From positions 1 to 37,309 of the forward strand of contig CAZLMG010000044.1 of assembly GCA_964560765.1 (NCBI GenBank): a DNA stretch of 37,309 nt, given 5' to 3'. A program made the position numbers and the translations under genes. Shown here piece after piece: positions 8,126-17,802 of the stretch. The notes below the pieces were generated by a model. It had not been told where the DNA came from and made no database searches. It saw only the letters and a list, made by a program, of their open reading frames with translations. The DNA is from CAZLMG01 sp964560765 (GTDB lineage: Bacteria; Bdellovibrionota_B; Oligoflexia; Oligoflexales; CAZLMG01). Positions within the stretch are counted from its first letter, which is position 1; each line of letters begins with the position of its first letter.

Positions 8126-8201
8126 AACAACCCATTTGAACCAGTATTGACTTGGAGTGGCAGCGCCTCGGGTGTAATTGTGTGGGTGTCGATTCGGGGA
8201 G

Positions 8202-10127
8202 ATGATGTTGCTTGCAATTGGTACCTATCGATTTGGCCTCGCGCTTGCCGTTACCAGCATTTGCATGGCGTTCTGCGCGGCTTCGGCCATGGGGCGAGGC
8301 TGGCAGCCACTATCCGAAGTAACCTGTGTGTTGGGTGAGCAACCATCCGTTGAAGAAGCCTATCGACAGTTGAGCGAGGCGGGAGTGGATTGTGCCTCAC
8401 GGCTCCCATATTATCTGAACGATGAAGTTTGGGTGCGGATCAAAGTTCCCGCGAAAACTGCAACGAATGAGCGATGGTTAGCGATTTCCAATCGCCTCAT
8501 CAACTTTCATGGCGCGTGGGCCGTGAACTCCGCAGGTTCGACCCCTCTCACACTCCGACGCAATAGAATCCCGATGGTGGCAATCGATAGGGCTGATGAT
8601 CCCGTATCGGAAGTAGTTCTCAAAGTGACCTTTCCCTTTCACACTTATCTGAGTGTTTCGCTGCTCGATAGTACAGAGCGAAACGCTGTCCTCAATGAAG
8701 ACAACATTATCAGCCAGTGGACGCTGGCTGTATGCGCCACGATGCTCATTTTCAATCTCTTTGTTTTTGGGATTCTTCGCATTCCCTCGCATGCGATTTA
8801 CGTGCTTTATGCGACGGGCGGTTTTTGTGTGGTCATGGGGCACACGGGGATTGCTAGCAGCGTCATGCCAGCTGAGGTTTGGACCACATTCATTGATTTA
8901 TCTCAGTTATTGACCACCATCTTTGCGATCATCTTTACCGAAGTATTTCTCGAGTTGCGTCAGGGACCGAGATGGCTATTGTACACTAACCGAACGGTTG
9001 CCGTGCTATGTGGATTAAGTATGGCATTATTGGCTGTAGGCTTCAGGCTAAGCTATTTGCTGTTGGCTGATTTTGCCTTGGCACTGGGCAGCGTTGTCGT
9101 CGTCGTTGTTGGCGTGGTTCGTTTACGTGCGGGATTTCAGCCGGCGCGTATCTATCTCATCGCGTGGTTCATTTTGGCATCGAGCGTCATTGTCTGGCTG
9201 ATGGGAAATTATCATTTGCTGGATACGCCCTTCGTGGCCTCTCGATCCATTCCCCTCGGGGTTGCCGCAGAGATGCTGATTATCTCCATGGCCTTAACTT
9301 ATCGCGTCCGCGGCTTGCGAGATGATTTGATCAAGGCCATTACGGATCAAAACCACATTTTGTTCCAGCGGATCGACCGCGAGACGCAGTTGGTGCGACA
9401 ACAGCAAAACCAACTCGTGCGGACAGCAAAACTATCATCTCTCGGAACGATGGCCGGTGGTGTTGCACATGAAATCAATAATCCTCTAGCCATCATCTTG
9501 GCAACGGCAGAGCTCGTCAGCGACAACATCACAAGCATGAAGCCAGCTGATGTGCAGTCGCGCATGAGCAAGATCATCGATACAGTAAAGCGAATTCAAC
9601 GAATCACTCGCGGCCTCTTGGCTTTTGCGCGCCAGGGTGGAAGCAATGGCACCATCTATGCGAACTGTAGTAGTCTCTTAAGCGATTTGGAAGCGCTGCT
9701 CATGTCACGATTGCAGGGGCGCTCGACGCGCCTAAGGATTCAAGTGACTGATGCCGCGAAGAACTGCTTAGTCGATGCGACGGTGACGCAGCAGGTGCTG
9801 ATGAACTTGTTGAATAATGCCGTCGATGCCACGGCATCAATCAATGGTGCGACGATTGAACTCAATGTTCGCCGTGAGGGTGACTCCATTGTCTTTCAGG
9901 TTGTCGATAGTGGTCAGGGCATGACCCCCGAGGTGGCGCAGCGTATTTTTGACCCTTTCTTCACCACGAAGGAAGTTGGTTCAGGAACTGGGCTGGGGTT
10001 GCCCATTTCCGCTGGTCTCGCTGAGCAAATCGGAGGACAGCTGGTGCTGGTGGCCACTCGACCTGGCTATACCGAGTTTCAGTTTACCGCGCCGATTCAA
10101 CGCGCCGAGACCACCGTTCGAGCCTAA
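8202..10127 (+). CDS. 7TM-DISM-type sensor histidine kinase
   Basis: The protein has about 641 residues. ATG codons at 8202 and 8205 lie directly behind GGGGAG, too close for ideal spacing, and an in-frame TTG at 8178 is also possible, so the exact start is uncertain. After a signal-like first helix comes a periplasmic region of about 140 residues resembling the DISM extracellular domain. Seven hydrophobic helices follow (about residues 175-385), then a short linker coiled coil. The H-box is GVAHEINNPLA (His423). The ATPase domain has LLNNAVDA, VVDSGQGM, FDPFFTTK and GTGLGLPIS. Family knowledge: 7TM-DISM kinases sense extracellular ligands, often carbohydrates. No response regulator lies beside it, so its partner is elsewhere. 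Confidence 0.88.
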   Translation: MMLLAIGTYRFGLALAVTSICMAFCAASAMGRGWQPLSEVTCVLGEQPSVEEAYRQLSEAGVDCASRLPYYLNDEVWVRIKVPAKTATNERWLAISNRLINFHGAWAVNSAGSTPLTLRRNRIPMVAIDRADDPVSEVVLKVTFPFHTYLSVSLLDSTERNAVLNEDNIISQWTLAVCATMLIFNLFVFGILRIPSHAIYVLYATGGFCVVMGHTGIASSVMPAEVWTTFIDLSQLLTTIFAIIFTEVFLELRQGPRWLLYTNRTVAVLCGLSMALLAVGFRLSYLLLADFALALGSVVVVVVGVVRLRAGFQPARIYLIAWFILASSVIVWLMGNYHLLDTPFVASRSIPLGVAAEMLIISMALTYRVRGLRDDLIKAITDQNHILFQRIDRETQLVRQQQNQLVRTAKLSSLGTMAGGVAHEINNPLAIILATAELVSDNITSMKPADVQSRMSKIIDTVKRIQRITRGLLAFARQGGSNGTIYANCSSLLSDLEALLMSRLQGRSTRLRIQVTDAAKNCLVDATVTQQVLMNLLNNAVDATASINGATIELNVRREGDSIVFQVVDSGQGMTPEVAQRIFDPFFTTKEVGSGTGLGLPISAGLAEQIGGQLVLVATRPGYTEFQFTAPIQRAETTVRA

Positions 10128-10155
10128 GTGGGCTTTGCTATCAAGGTAGGTTGTT

Positions 10156-10581
10156 GTGAACAGCGATATCGATCGACCATCGACTTGGAAATCATACAAA
10201 TCGGGCATGTGTGACAACTGTCGCGCTGGTTGTTGCCACTTACCCGTGGAAGCAGACCTTGGCGACTTGATCCGTTTGCAGGTTGTCGAGGACGGTGCGG
10301 AGTTATTGCCGCCAAAGAAGATTGCGACGCAGTTGACGAGGGCGGGCATCATTCAGAGTTTCCGTGCCCGAACGGGAATCTACACATTAGCGCAGAAAGC
10401 AGATCGCTCTTGTGTCTTTCTCGATCGCGAAGCCCGTTGTACGGTTTATGACCGCCGCCCAGAGACGTGCCGAAACTTCCCTCGGGTCGGACCGCGGCCG
10501 AATTTTTGCCCCCATCAATCGAAACGAGCTCCTATGTCGACGGGTGGCGGGCACGTCCCCGGAAAAGCCTCTCTACGGTGA
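10156..10581 (+). CDS. YkgJ-type cysteine-cluster protein
   Basis: The 141-residue protein starts at a GTG preceded by AAGGTAGG. It has the metal-site pattern of the YkgJ/CxxCxxCC family: CDNCRAGCC near residue 19 and later CVFLDREARC followed by YDRRPETCRNFP. Members are thought to bind zinc or an iron-sulfur cluster, but the biochemical role is not established. It is on the same strand as the sensor kinase, 28 bases after its stop. Its 3' end overlaps the 3' end of the opposite-strand RND pump gene by 50 bases (10532-10581), so its last 16 residues are encoded antisense to the pump's C-terminus and may be a late extension. Confidence 0.8.
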   Translation: MNSDIDRPSTWKSYKSGMCDNCRAGCCHLPVEADLGDLIRLQVVEDGAELLPPKKIATQLTRAGIIQSFRARTGIYTLAQKADRSCVFLDREARCTVYDRRPETCRNFPRVGPRPNFCPHQSKRAPMSTGGGHVPGKASLR

Positions 10582-13500
10582 CATACAGGTTTGGAACGAT
10601 GATAAGTGTCAACACCGTTGAGCTAATAATGCCACCGATGGTGGCGACTCCAAGCGCTTGACGAGCGGCACCTCCAACCCCGAGTCCGGTGGCAACGGGT
10701 AGCATGCCGGCGATCATGGCAATCGAGGTCATAATGATGGGGCGAAGTCGCAGCGGTGCCGATTCCAAGATCGCGGTCATCGGTTCTTTCCCCTCATCCC
10801 GCACCTTCTGCACGGCGAAATCAACCAAGAGAATGCTATTTTTTGCGACGATGCCGGCTAGCAGAATCATGCCAATTCCACCGTACATATCCAATGGCAT
10901 ATCCAGCAGCAAGAGTGCCAAAACTGCCCCTGTTGCTGCCAGGGGTACAGCTGCCATGACGGTGATGGGTTGGGTGAACGACTCGAATAAGGACGCCAAA
11001 ATCATGTACATGAAAAGGCATCCTAAAAGCAGGGCGGTCGTTACGCTGGAAAAAAGCTCACCCATCTGTTCACTTTGACCGACAATCCTGTAGCGGTAGC
11101 CATCGGGCAATGACAACTGTGTAAGCTCACCCTTGAGTGCATTGACAATATCACCGAGGGCAGCACCGCTTGCTGTGTTGGCACCAATGCGCAGGATCTT
11201 TTGTCGATTCTCGCGAGCGATGACTGAGGGGCCTGCACCGGCTTCGAGATGGGCCGCACTACCGACCGGAACCGCGAGGGACCCCTGGTTGCGACTAGCG
11301 GTGGTAAAGATGCTTTTGGCGAGCAAGGTGCTAGCCGTCATCTTGTCACCATCGGCCATGCGCACCCTGATGGGAATACGGTTATTTCCTAATTGCAGAT
11401 TGTTGCTGGTGTCGCCTTCAATCCAGTTCCGTAATTCTTCACTAACGTTGCGCGAGGTGACGCCAAAGTGACCGGCAAAGTCAGGAGATGTGCGCAGCTC
11501 AAGCTCCGGAAGACCCTCGTCCTGAGGGGCCATCACGTCCGCCATGCCTGGTATCTCGTTCATGATCGTTTCCACTTGCCGGGCGATGTCGCGCAGTACA
11601 CCGATGTCGTCGCCTGATACCAGCACCGCAATTGGTTGAAAACGACCACTTGAGCCCGCCAATGGGTCGGCGGGCTCGGAAATTCGTACCGAATAGCCAA
11701 CAAAGCCCTGCAGGGCGCTACGTACATCGGCCCGTACTTTCGCCAGACTGCTTTGATTGCGAGTATGGCTATCTTTGACCCGCAGTGTGAGATTGATATT
11801 GGCGTTTCCAGACCAGCCACTACCCGCGCGCATGCTCCACGATTGGATGCCTTCAACGTTACGTATCCGCCCGTCAACCTGCTCCCCGACGGCAGTGACC
11901 TGGTTAATGGGGATGGCTAGAGGACCGGTGAGCGAAGCGGAGAAAACTTGACCGAGTTGAGCCGGCAGAAAACTTTTGCTGATTGCAGAAAAGCCCCAAT
12001 AGGCGATGGCAAGTGCCGCCAGCGCTGTTCCAATAGCAGCCCAAGGTCGAGGCAACAGCCAAGCGAGGCTGCGTCCATAGAGTTTTTCCAGATACGCAAA
12101 GGAATGCTCGAAGCGATTGAGGCCGCGATAAATCCAGGCTCCAACGCGTCCAAAGCTTTGCCACTCTTTAGCAGGATCTGGGATGTTGGCGTAATAAGCC
12201 GATAGCATGGGAGCCATGGTGAGTGCGTCCCACAGTGATATCGACATAGCAAAGACCACGGTCACGGCAAATTGGCTGAAGAACTGTCCTACCGTTCCTC
12301 CCATAAAACCGACAGGCAAAAACACGGCGACGATCGTGAGCGTGGTGGCGACGACCGCCAGCGAGACCTGGCGGGTGCCATTGTAAGCTGCCTCCTTTGG
12401 ATTGACAGAGTCTTTCTGCAAATGCCTAAAGATGTTCTCGCGGACGACAATGGCATCGTCGACCAAGAGTCCAATGGCCAAGGATAAGCCAAGGAGAGTC
12501 ATCACATTGATTGAGAAGCCGGCGACCGCCATAATGGCGAAGGTAGCAATAATGCTGGTTGGAATAGAAATGCCTGTGGTTACTGTTGCGCGCGGGCTGC
12601 GTAAGAATAGCAGTACGACGCCGATGGTTAAAAGAGCACCGATAATCAAAGTCTCGACGACATCGGCGACGTTGGTACGCACGAGGTCAGCATTGTCACG
12701 GGTGACATGTATCTTGATATCGCTCGGCAATTCACTGCGCAGCTGTTCGAGTAGCTTCTGTACATCGTCAGAGACGGCGACAGTATTTTCTCCAGACTGT
12801 TTGCGCACGTCCAAATTGATGGCAGGCCGCATACCTGTGCCATCATTGAAGCTGCTTACACGTTGAACTTCAGCAAAAGCAAGCTTGATATCGGCTAAAT
12901 CGCGCAGGAATATGGGCGATCCATCGGTTGTCTGAATGACGGGAATTGCGCCCAAATCGGTGACACCGCGCAACATGGACGGTGAGCGCAGTAGCCAGAC
13001 GCGACCTTCCCCTCTCAGTTTACCTATAGGCTCGTTGCTGTTGAAGTTGCGGATGGCCTGCACAACTTGAGCCGTACTTAGCCTCCAGGCTTCAAGAGCT
13101 TCGGGGCGCAGCTCGACGTGGACTTCTTCCGTGCGCTCTCCTCCAAGGTCAACTTCGCCGACACCTGGGAGTTGCCGGATACGCTCGGCGATGACGTCAT
13201 CGACGAGGCGAGTCAACTCCGAGGCCGTTCGGTTGCCGGTCACTGCCATCTCAATGATAGGCGTGTCGTCAGGATCTTGGCGAGCTACGACCGGTTCTGA
13301 CATATCGTCGGGGAGTGAGCGCCTGATGTTAGCCACTTTGGCCCGAACCTGCATTTCTTGAAACTTGATATCGACATCGGCGTTGAATTCAAGAATCACG
13401 AAGGAGCCACCTTCGCGGCTGGTCGACCGAATCGTGTTCAGACCCGAAAGACTACTGAGTGTGTCCTCCATGGGTTTGGTAATAAGCTGTTCGATCTCTT

Positions 13501-13669
13501 CTGGAGCCGCTCCAGAGAGATTGGCGCGAACCATGATCACCGGATAGGATACATCTGGATAGAGATCTACTGGCAGTCGCTGCAAGGAAATCGCGCCAAT
13601 AACTACGAAAAACATCGTCAGCATGAAGATGAATTTTGGCCGTTCGAGAGAGAGCTTAATCAAATTCAT
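10532..13669 (-). CDS. RND (HAE1/AcrB-type) efflux transporter
   Basis: At 1045 residues this is full length for an AcrB/MexB-type inner-membrane proton antiporter. It opens with the usual MNLIKLSLERPKFIFML amphipathic helix and first membrane helix, then a porter domain (PVDLYPDVSYPVI, PEEIEQLITKPMEDTLSSL, RQLPGVGEVDLGG). The proton-relay pair appears in GLSLAIGLLVDDAIVVREN (about residues 400-415), and the second half repeats the architecture (PLDMYGGIGMILLAGIVAKNSILLVDF). It is the third gene of the operon TolC-adaptor-RND, six bases after the adaptor. Sequence does not tell drug, dye or metabolite substrates apart, but the lack of metal-binding Met residues near the relay argues against a CusA-type metal pump. 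No local repressor gene is seen. Confidence 0.95.
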   Translation of the reverse strand: MNLIKLSLERPKFIFMLTMFFVVIGAISLQRLPVDLYPDVSYPVIMVRANLSGAAPEEIEQLITKPMEDTLSSLSGLNTIRSTSREGGSFVILEFNADVDIKFQEMQVRAKVANIRRSLPDDMSEPVVARQDPDDTPIIEMAVTGNRTASELTRLVDDVIAERIRQLPGVGEVDLGGERTEEVHVELRPEALEAWRLSTAQVVQAIRNFNSNEPIGKLRGEGRVWLLRSPSMLRGVTDLGAIPVIQTTDGSPIFLRDLADIKLAFAEVQRVSSFNDGTGMRPAINLDVRKQSGENTVAVSDDVQKLLEQLRSELPSDIKIHVTRDNADLVRTNVADVVETLIIGALLTIGVVLLFLRSPRATVTTGISIPTSIIATFAIMAVAGFSINVMTLLGLSLAIGLLVDDAIVVRENIFRHLQKDSVNPKEAAYNGTRQVSLAVVATTLTIVAVFLPVGFMGGTVGQFFSQFAVTVVFAMSISLWDALTMAPMLSAYYANIPDPAKEWQSFGRVGAWIYRGLNRFEHSFAYLEKLYGRSLAWLLPRPWAAIGTALAALAIAYWGFSAISKSFLPAQLGQVFSASLTGPLAIPINQVTAVGEQVDGRIRNVEGIQSWSMRAGSGWSGNANINLTLRVKDSHTRNQSSLAKVRADVRSALQGFVGYSVRISEPADPLAGSSGRFQPIAVLVSGDDIGVLRDIARQVETIMNEIPGMADVMAPQDEGLPELELRTSPDFAGHFGVTSRNVSEELRNWIEGDTSNNLQLGNNRIPIRVRMADGDKMTASTLLAKSIFTTASRNQGSLAVPVGSAAHLEAGAGPSVIARENRQKILRIGANTASGAALGDIVNALKGELTQLSLPDGYRYRIVGQSEQMGELFSSVTTALLLGCLFMYMILASLFESFTQPITVMAAVPLAATGAVLALLLLDMPLDMYGGIGMILLAGIVAKNSILLVDFAVQKVRDEGKEPMTAILESAPLRLRPIIMTSIAMIAGMLPVATGLGVGGAARQALGVATIGGIISSTVLTLIIVPNLYVTVERLFRGRARHPST

Positions 13670-13675
13670 ACAGAT

Positions 13676-14593
13676 TTATCCCTGCTCCGGGCTGACGATG
13701 TTGACAGCGACTCCATCGCCGACTTGGTTCACGCCTTGAGTGATGACTTCTTGTCCCTCTTCAAGTCCGCCCAGAATTTCAACGCGGTCGTTGTCGATGA
13801 CGTAGAACGTGACGGGCATGCGTTTTGCTTTGCCATCGGTAACGACAAAGGTAAACGAGCCCTGATCAGTAATGGACAGCGAAGACGCCGGAAGAATCAA
13901 ACGAAGCTTGGTCTCAAGGTCAAATGAGACTGTTGCGACCATGCCTGCCTTCCATTGGTGATCAGCATTTTCGATCTCCACCGACACCGTGCCCCGCGAA
14001 GTGGATGAGTCAGCGGCGCGCGTGATGCCGAATACCTTTCCGCTGCGAACGCTGCCGGCGACTGTGACACGAACGGGAGTCACATCGGAAACCTTCAGCC
14101 ATTCCGCTGTTGGCAATTGTACTCTTCCGCGTAAGACGTCGTCATCAACCACGGTAACGATGGGCTCTTGAGCTGTAACCTGGGCGCCAAGACTTGTGAC
14201 CAGCCAACGCCCGACCCAACCAGAGATGGGGCTGACAACAGGCGTTGCGAGAAAAGATTCTCCGGGGTCACTCCGATCCACACGGAATAGAGTTTCACCA
14301 GCGGTGACTTTGACTCCCTCCGCCGGACCGATAAAGGATAAACGGCCGGCAACGCGCGAATAGACTTGCGCTTGCTTCCGACCCTCGAGAATTGAAACAA
14401 GAGCGATGGTGCGCGGCAGCGATTGGGCTTGCAATTTCTGCGTGCGAACTGCGATGTTTCCGCCGCTACGGCGCCCCTGGCCCCGCTGCGATTTGCCGTC
14501 CATCTTTCCTTTTGATGCGTTGGGAGCGGGACTTGGGTCGCAGCTCAGGATCATCGCACTCATCAGGAGCATTTGGGCAATACGGTATGGCAT
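13676..14593 (-). CDS. Periplasmic adaptor (membrane fusion) lipoprotein of the RND pump
   Basis: The 305-residue protein starts 15 bases after the TolC gene behind GAGGAG. The N-terminus MPYRIAQMLLMSAMILSC ends in a lipobox (Cys18), so it is lipid-anchored like AcrA. The body shows a lipoyl/barrel-sandwich hybrid region (RVAGRLSFIGPAEGVKVTAGETLFRVD and the mirrored SPISGWVGRWLVTSLGAQVTA) and beta-barrel and membrane-proximal parts (VRVTVAGSVRSGKVFGI to the end). The alpha-hairpin is very short or missing compared with AcrA, because the two lipoyl halves are separated by only a few tens of residues, as in minimal adaptors. It bridges the RND transporter encoded next and the outer-membrane channel encoded before it. 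Confidence 0.9.
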   Translation of the reverse strand: MPYRIAQMLLMSAMILSCDPSPAPNASKGKMDGKSQRGQGRRSGGNIAVRTQKLQAQSLPRTIALVSILEGRKQAQVYSRVAGRLSFIGPAEGVKVTAGETLFRVDRSDPGESFLATPVVSPISGWVGRWLVTSLGAQVTAQEPIVTVVDDDVLRGRVQLPTAEWLKVSDVTPVRVTVAGSVRSGKVFGITRAADSSTSRGTVSVEIENADHQWKAGMVATVSFDLETKLRLILPASSLSITDQGSFTFVVTDGKAKRMPVTFYVIDNDRVEILGGLEEGQEVITQGVNQVGDGVAVNIVSPEQG

Positions 14594-14608
14594 CTGTGAC
14601 TCCTCTCA

Positions 14609-15910
14609 TTAGCGAAACAGACTGCGTGGATCGGGGATGTTCTTGGCTTCAGCTAGATCCAATACGGCTGCCGCCAAGGCATTCTTGATTCGGGCGAGCT
14701 CCATCCGCGCGTTGCCAAACTCTAGTTCAGCAGCGCTGAGCTCCAGTACAGTGGCTTTGCCCGCATTATAGCGAGCGCGCACCAGCTCATGCTGCCGTGC
14801 TCGCAGCTTCTGCTGAGCATCTGCCGACAGAGCTAGCCGCTTGGCAACGGAAAATCGTTCTTGTGCCAGGGTAGCGGTTTCCTCGCGCTGCCGCTTTTCG
14901 ATGGCATCTTCCATGTCGATGATGCTTCGGCCCGCCAAGAGTTGTTCTCGCTCGGCTCGATATAGGCCGGGCCAAGTCAGATTCCATGACAATTCCAATT
15001 GCCCGGTGTAACTATTTGTTGCCGTTGTAGCTGGGCTGTCAGCTCGCTCAGCGTTGAGTGACGCGCTGAGGTTGGGGCGCGTGGCGGCGCGGAGTGAGCT
15101 CTCGGCAGCATTGACAGCCTCTCTTTCAATGACGCGCTTCTGAGTTGCGGCAGTGACCGGCGTCGCTGACCAGGATGACATGAGTGTCTCCCATTCTTCC
15201 GCGGTTTTCGCTGGTGGAACTTGCGTGAGATTTGAAGATGCTATCGCTGGCGACCCCATCAAGACTTCAAGCTGACGAATCAAAAGTGACAGCTCAGTCT
15301 GTGCCTTGTCGTAGTTCAATTGGGTGACGCCGAAGTCAGCTTCGGCTGCAACCACATCGTTTTCTGAGCGAAGCCCATCCTCGTAGTTCTTACGAGTGGC
15401 GTGAAAGCGGGTTTGCGAAACGCGCATGTTTTCGGTGGAAATGGTCAGCAAGCGTGCAGCAGCAACCATCCCGTGATAAGAACGCGCGACACGCCATGTC
15501 AGCTCCTCGTTGATTTCGTGCAGGGCGGCAGCTCGCAGTTGGGCTTCGCGACTCGCCAACTCTCTCTTGGCGCTGCGACGCCCAAAGTCGTAAATGTCGA
15601 AACTCAGGCGCGCGCTATAGGTCTGAGTTTGGCCAGAGTTTGTCATGGCATCCGGTCCACGTTGCCGCCAGGACGCGGCAGCCCCCAAGCCAGGGTAGTA
15701 GCCATAACCGACCGCGTCCTCAGCATGTTTGGCCTGATCAAGCAGTAATGCAGCCCGCTTGGCTTCGAGAGAGCGGGCTAGCGCGCCATGCAAGACGTCG
15801 GCAAAGGTAGGCATGGTGATTTGACTGCTAGGGCCTGCACTATTTCCGATAGCTGGATTCGTCACCACGGCAACAGCGAATAGAAAGTTTGCGGCTGCGA
15901 AGCGCCACAT
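14609..15910 (-). CDS. TolC-like outer-membrane efflux protein
   Basis: The start at 15910 is chosen because AAGGAGGG stands eight bases ahead; a longer in-frame ATG at 15961 lacks such a site. The 433-residue product begins with a signal peptide (MWRFAAANFLFAVAVVTNPAIGNSAG). It shows the two-fold repeated helical pattern of the outer-membrane efflux family: long Ala/Glu/Arg-rich helices such as ARSLEAKRAALLLDQAKHAEDA, and RARYNAGKATVLELSAAELEFGNARMELARIKN near the end, with LxSENDVVAAEAD in the first half. It is the first gene of the three-gene efflux operon, so the promoter should lie in the 116-base gap shared with the divergent membrane-protein gene. Confidence 0.92.
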   Translation of the reverse strand: MWRFAAANFLFAVAVVTNPAIGNSAGPSSQITMPTFADVLHGALARSLEAKRAALLLDQAKHAEDAVGYGYYPGLGAAASWRQRGPDAMTNSGQTQTYSARLSFDIYDFGRRSAKRELASREAQLRAAALHEINEELTWRVARSYHGMVAAARLLTISTENMRVSQTRFHATRKNYEDGLRSENDVVAAEADFGVTQLNYDKAQTELSLLIRQLEVLMGSPAIASSNLTQVPPAKTAEEWETLMSSWSATPVTAATQKRVIEREAVNAAESSLRAATRPNLSASLNAERADSPATTATNSYTGQLELSWNLTWPGLYRAEREQLLAGRSIIDMEDAIEKRQREETATLAQERFSVAKRLALSADAQQKLRARQHELVRARYNAGKATVLELSAAELEFGNARMELARIKNALAAAVLDLAEAKNIPDPRSLFR

Positions 15911-16026
15911 TTTGCAACCCTCCTTGAACAATGAGCGGAATAGCTGGCGGAGAAGGTTCATGAATGTGGAAATTCAGAGACCATTATCATACCATGAGGG
16001 CGCACGGTTTGGGGGGGTAAGTCTTC

Positions 16027-17793
16027 ATGAGAATTGGGATTTTTACAATGGCCAAGTCACCTTGGCGCGTGGTCTTGCTGTTGTCCGCCATGCTTTATCT
16101 ACCGTCACTATTCTTTGGTTTTTTTACCGACGATTACACCTTTATCTCTGTATTAAAGACGGATGCTATTCGCCCACGGAAGTGGGTTCAGCTCTATTCG
16201 TTTACAGGGGTGCCGGAATATACTCAGTTCTTGTTCGAGCGTGGACTCATCCCTTGGTACACAGCGCCGGATCTGCGACTTAACTTTTTTCGCCCCCTAT
16301 CGAGCGCGCTTTTGTCGCTTGACCATAGCCTGTTTGGAACAAACGCACTTGGCTGGCATCTCCACTCTCTGCTTTGGGGAGCCGCGCTCCTCATCGGTGT
16401 CGTTCGACTTTTTCTGCGAGTTCTGCCGCCTGAACTCGCCTATTGGGCAGCGATTGTCTTTACTCTGTCGTCAAAGCTCGTCCTGCCCATAGTTTGGATC
16501 TCCAACCGGAACGCGCTCGTGGCCGTTGTTCCCGTTGTTTGGGGGCTTTTGGCGCACATGCGGGCGCGCGAAAATGGTTGGCACTGGGGATTTCTACTCG
16601 GGCCATTGGGGCTGATCGTGGGGCTGTGCGCAGCAGAGGTTGCGATTTCAGCGGCTGCGTATCTTGCGGCTTATGAATGTTTTGCGGCTCCTGGTGATCG
16701 CCGGCGTCGGGCTCTTGGCCTGGCGCCCTATGTTTTCGTGCTAGCTTGTTATCTTGCTTATTACAAAATGACAGGGCATGGCACGGCTGCGGCGGGATTC
16801 TATCTGGATCCATTTTCGGATACATGGGCCTATCTTCAGGCCGTACCATTGCATCTTGGGGTGCTGCTCGGCAGTGCTTTTGGATCGTTGCCGGCGGATT
16901 TTTGGCTCGTTCTCGGCAACGCGCGACCGATCTTTGCCGCCATCGGGTTTGTCGTCGCGGGGGGTGCATTCATTCTTTTTCGACGCCTTGCCTTGCGGCA
17001 AGGCCTTTGGCAGCGGACATTGTGGTTAGTCGCTGGCGCCTTTGCATCCATCATTCCCGTACTATCAACGGTGCCTATGGATCGATTGTTGTTGAGCGCT
17101 ATGATTGGCTTCAGTGTGGTGCTAGCGGTGTTTGTCGAGCACGCTCTGAATCTGCGGCGGCAGCGACGGATAGCGCACGCATCCCTTCCTCCTCTCCGCT
17201 CACGTCTGTACCCCATGTACATCACGATCTCCGTTCTGATCTTATCGCCGCTATTCGCTTTCGGACAACTTGTCGGCGGCCGATCGCAGGCTCTGGAAAT
17301 TGAACGAAGCACCTTGGCCTCTGAGTTGGATGACAGCACCGTGCGTGAGGCCATCATCCTTGCGGCTCCTGATCACATTGTGCCCATGTATTTGCCATCC
17401 GTGCGGGTCACTCTGGATCGATACGTGCCCTATGGTTGGCATACGCTGTCATCGGCCCCGTATGATCATGTGGTGACGCGGACGAGTGAAAATTCTTTGG
17501 CACTGAAAGTGATTGGCGGGGTGATGCAGGGGTCTGTCCTTGAATCGGTGTTTCGCAATCCACGCCGCGCCTGGGCCATCGGCGACCGGGTGCAGCAACG
17601 CTTCTTTACCGCAGAGATTCTTGCAGTAAGCGAGGGTCTGCCGACGCAAGTGGGTTTTACTTTTGACAAGAGCCTAAATGAGCCTGAAGTCGGTGTCTTC
17701 GTGTGGCGAGACCAGGCATTGCGTCGCGTCGCTCCCATGGCGATCGGGGAGTCGTGGACACTGGTAAAAGTGCCAGGACCATCTGGGTTGTAG
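16027..17793 (+). CDS. Polytopic membrane protein, GT-C glycosyltransferase-like
   Basis: The 588-residue protein starts at 16027 behind a run of G (gggggggtaag); Met8 at 16048 is an alternative. About ten or more hydrophobic segments fill residues 13-410. An acidic pair in the first loop, GFFTDDYTF (Asp35-Asp36), and the RPLSSALLSLDHSLFG segment match the arrangement of GT-C-fold transferases that use lipid-linked sugars (DD or DE in loop 1). Residues about 430-588 form a soluble C-terminal domain, probably periplasmic. I infer an enzyme that moves sugar to protein or lipid at the outer face of the inner membrane. No glycan gene cluster surrounds it, so the acceptor is unknown. It converges with the DoxX gene, nine bases apart. 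Confidence 0.65.
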   Translation: MRIGIFTMAKSPWRVVLLLSAMLYLPSLFFGFFTDDYTFISVLKTDAIRPRKWVQLYSFTGVPEYTQFLFERGLIPWYTAPDLRLNFFRPLSSALLSLDHSLFGTNALGWHLHSLLWGAALLIGVVRLFLRVLPPELAYWAAIVFTLSSKLVLPIVWISNRNALVAVVPVVWGLLAHMRARENGWHWGFLLGPLGLIVGLCAAEVAISAAAYLAAYECFAAPGDRRRRALGLAPYVFVLACYLAYYKMTGHGTAAAGFYLDPFSDTWAYLQAVPLHLGVLLGSAFGSLPADFWLVLGNARPIFAAIGFVVAGGAFILFRRLALRQGLWQRTLWLVAGAFASIIPVLSTVPMDRLLLSAMIGFSVVLAVFVEHALNLRRQRRIAHASLPPLRSRLYPMYITISVLILSPLFAFGQLVGGRSQALEIERSTLASELDDSTVREAIILAAPDHIVPMYLPSVRVTLDRYVPYGWHTLSSAPYDHVVTRTSENSLALKVIGGVMQGSVLESVFRNPRRAWAIGDRVQQRFFTAEILAVSEGLPTQVGFTFDKSLNEPEVGVFVWRDQALRRVAPMAIGESWTLVKVPGPSGL

Positions 17794-17802
17794 GAGTGGA
17801 TC

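Noticed and set aside
13358..13927. 189-codon plus-strand frame over the pump and adaptor junction
   Set aside because: It is antisense to two well-supported genes and has no recognisable motif.
16460..16969. 169-codon minus-strand frame within the GT-C-like gene
   Set aside because: It lies wholly inside a gene with clear membrane segments; the composition is Pro/Arg/Gln-rich, as antisense frames in such genes usually are.
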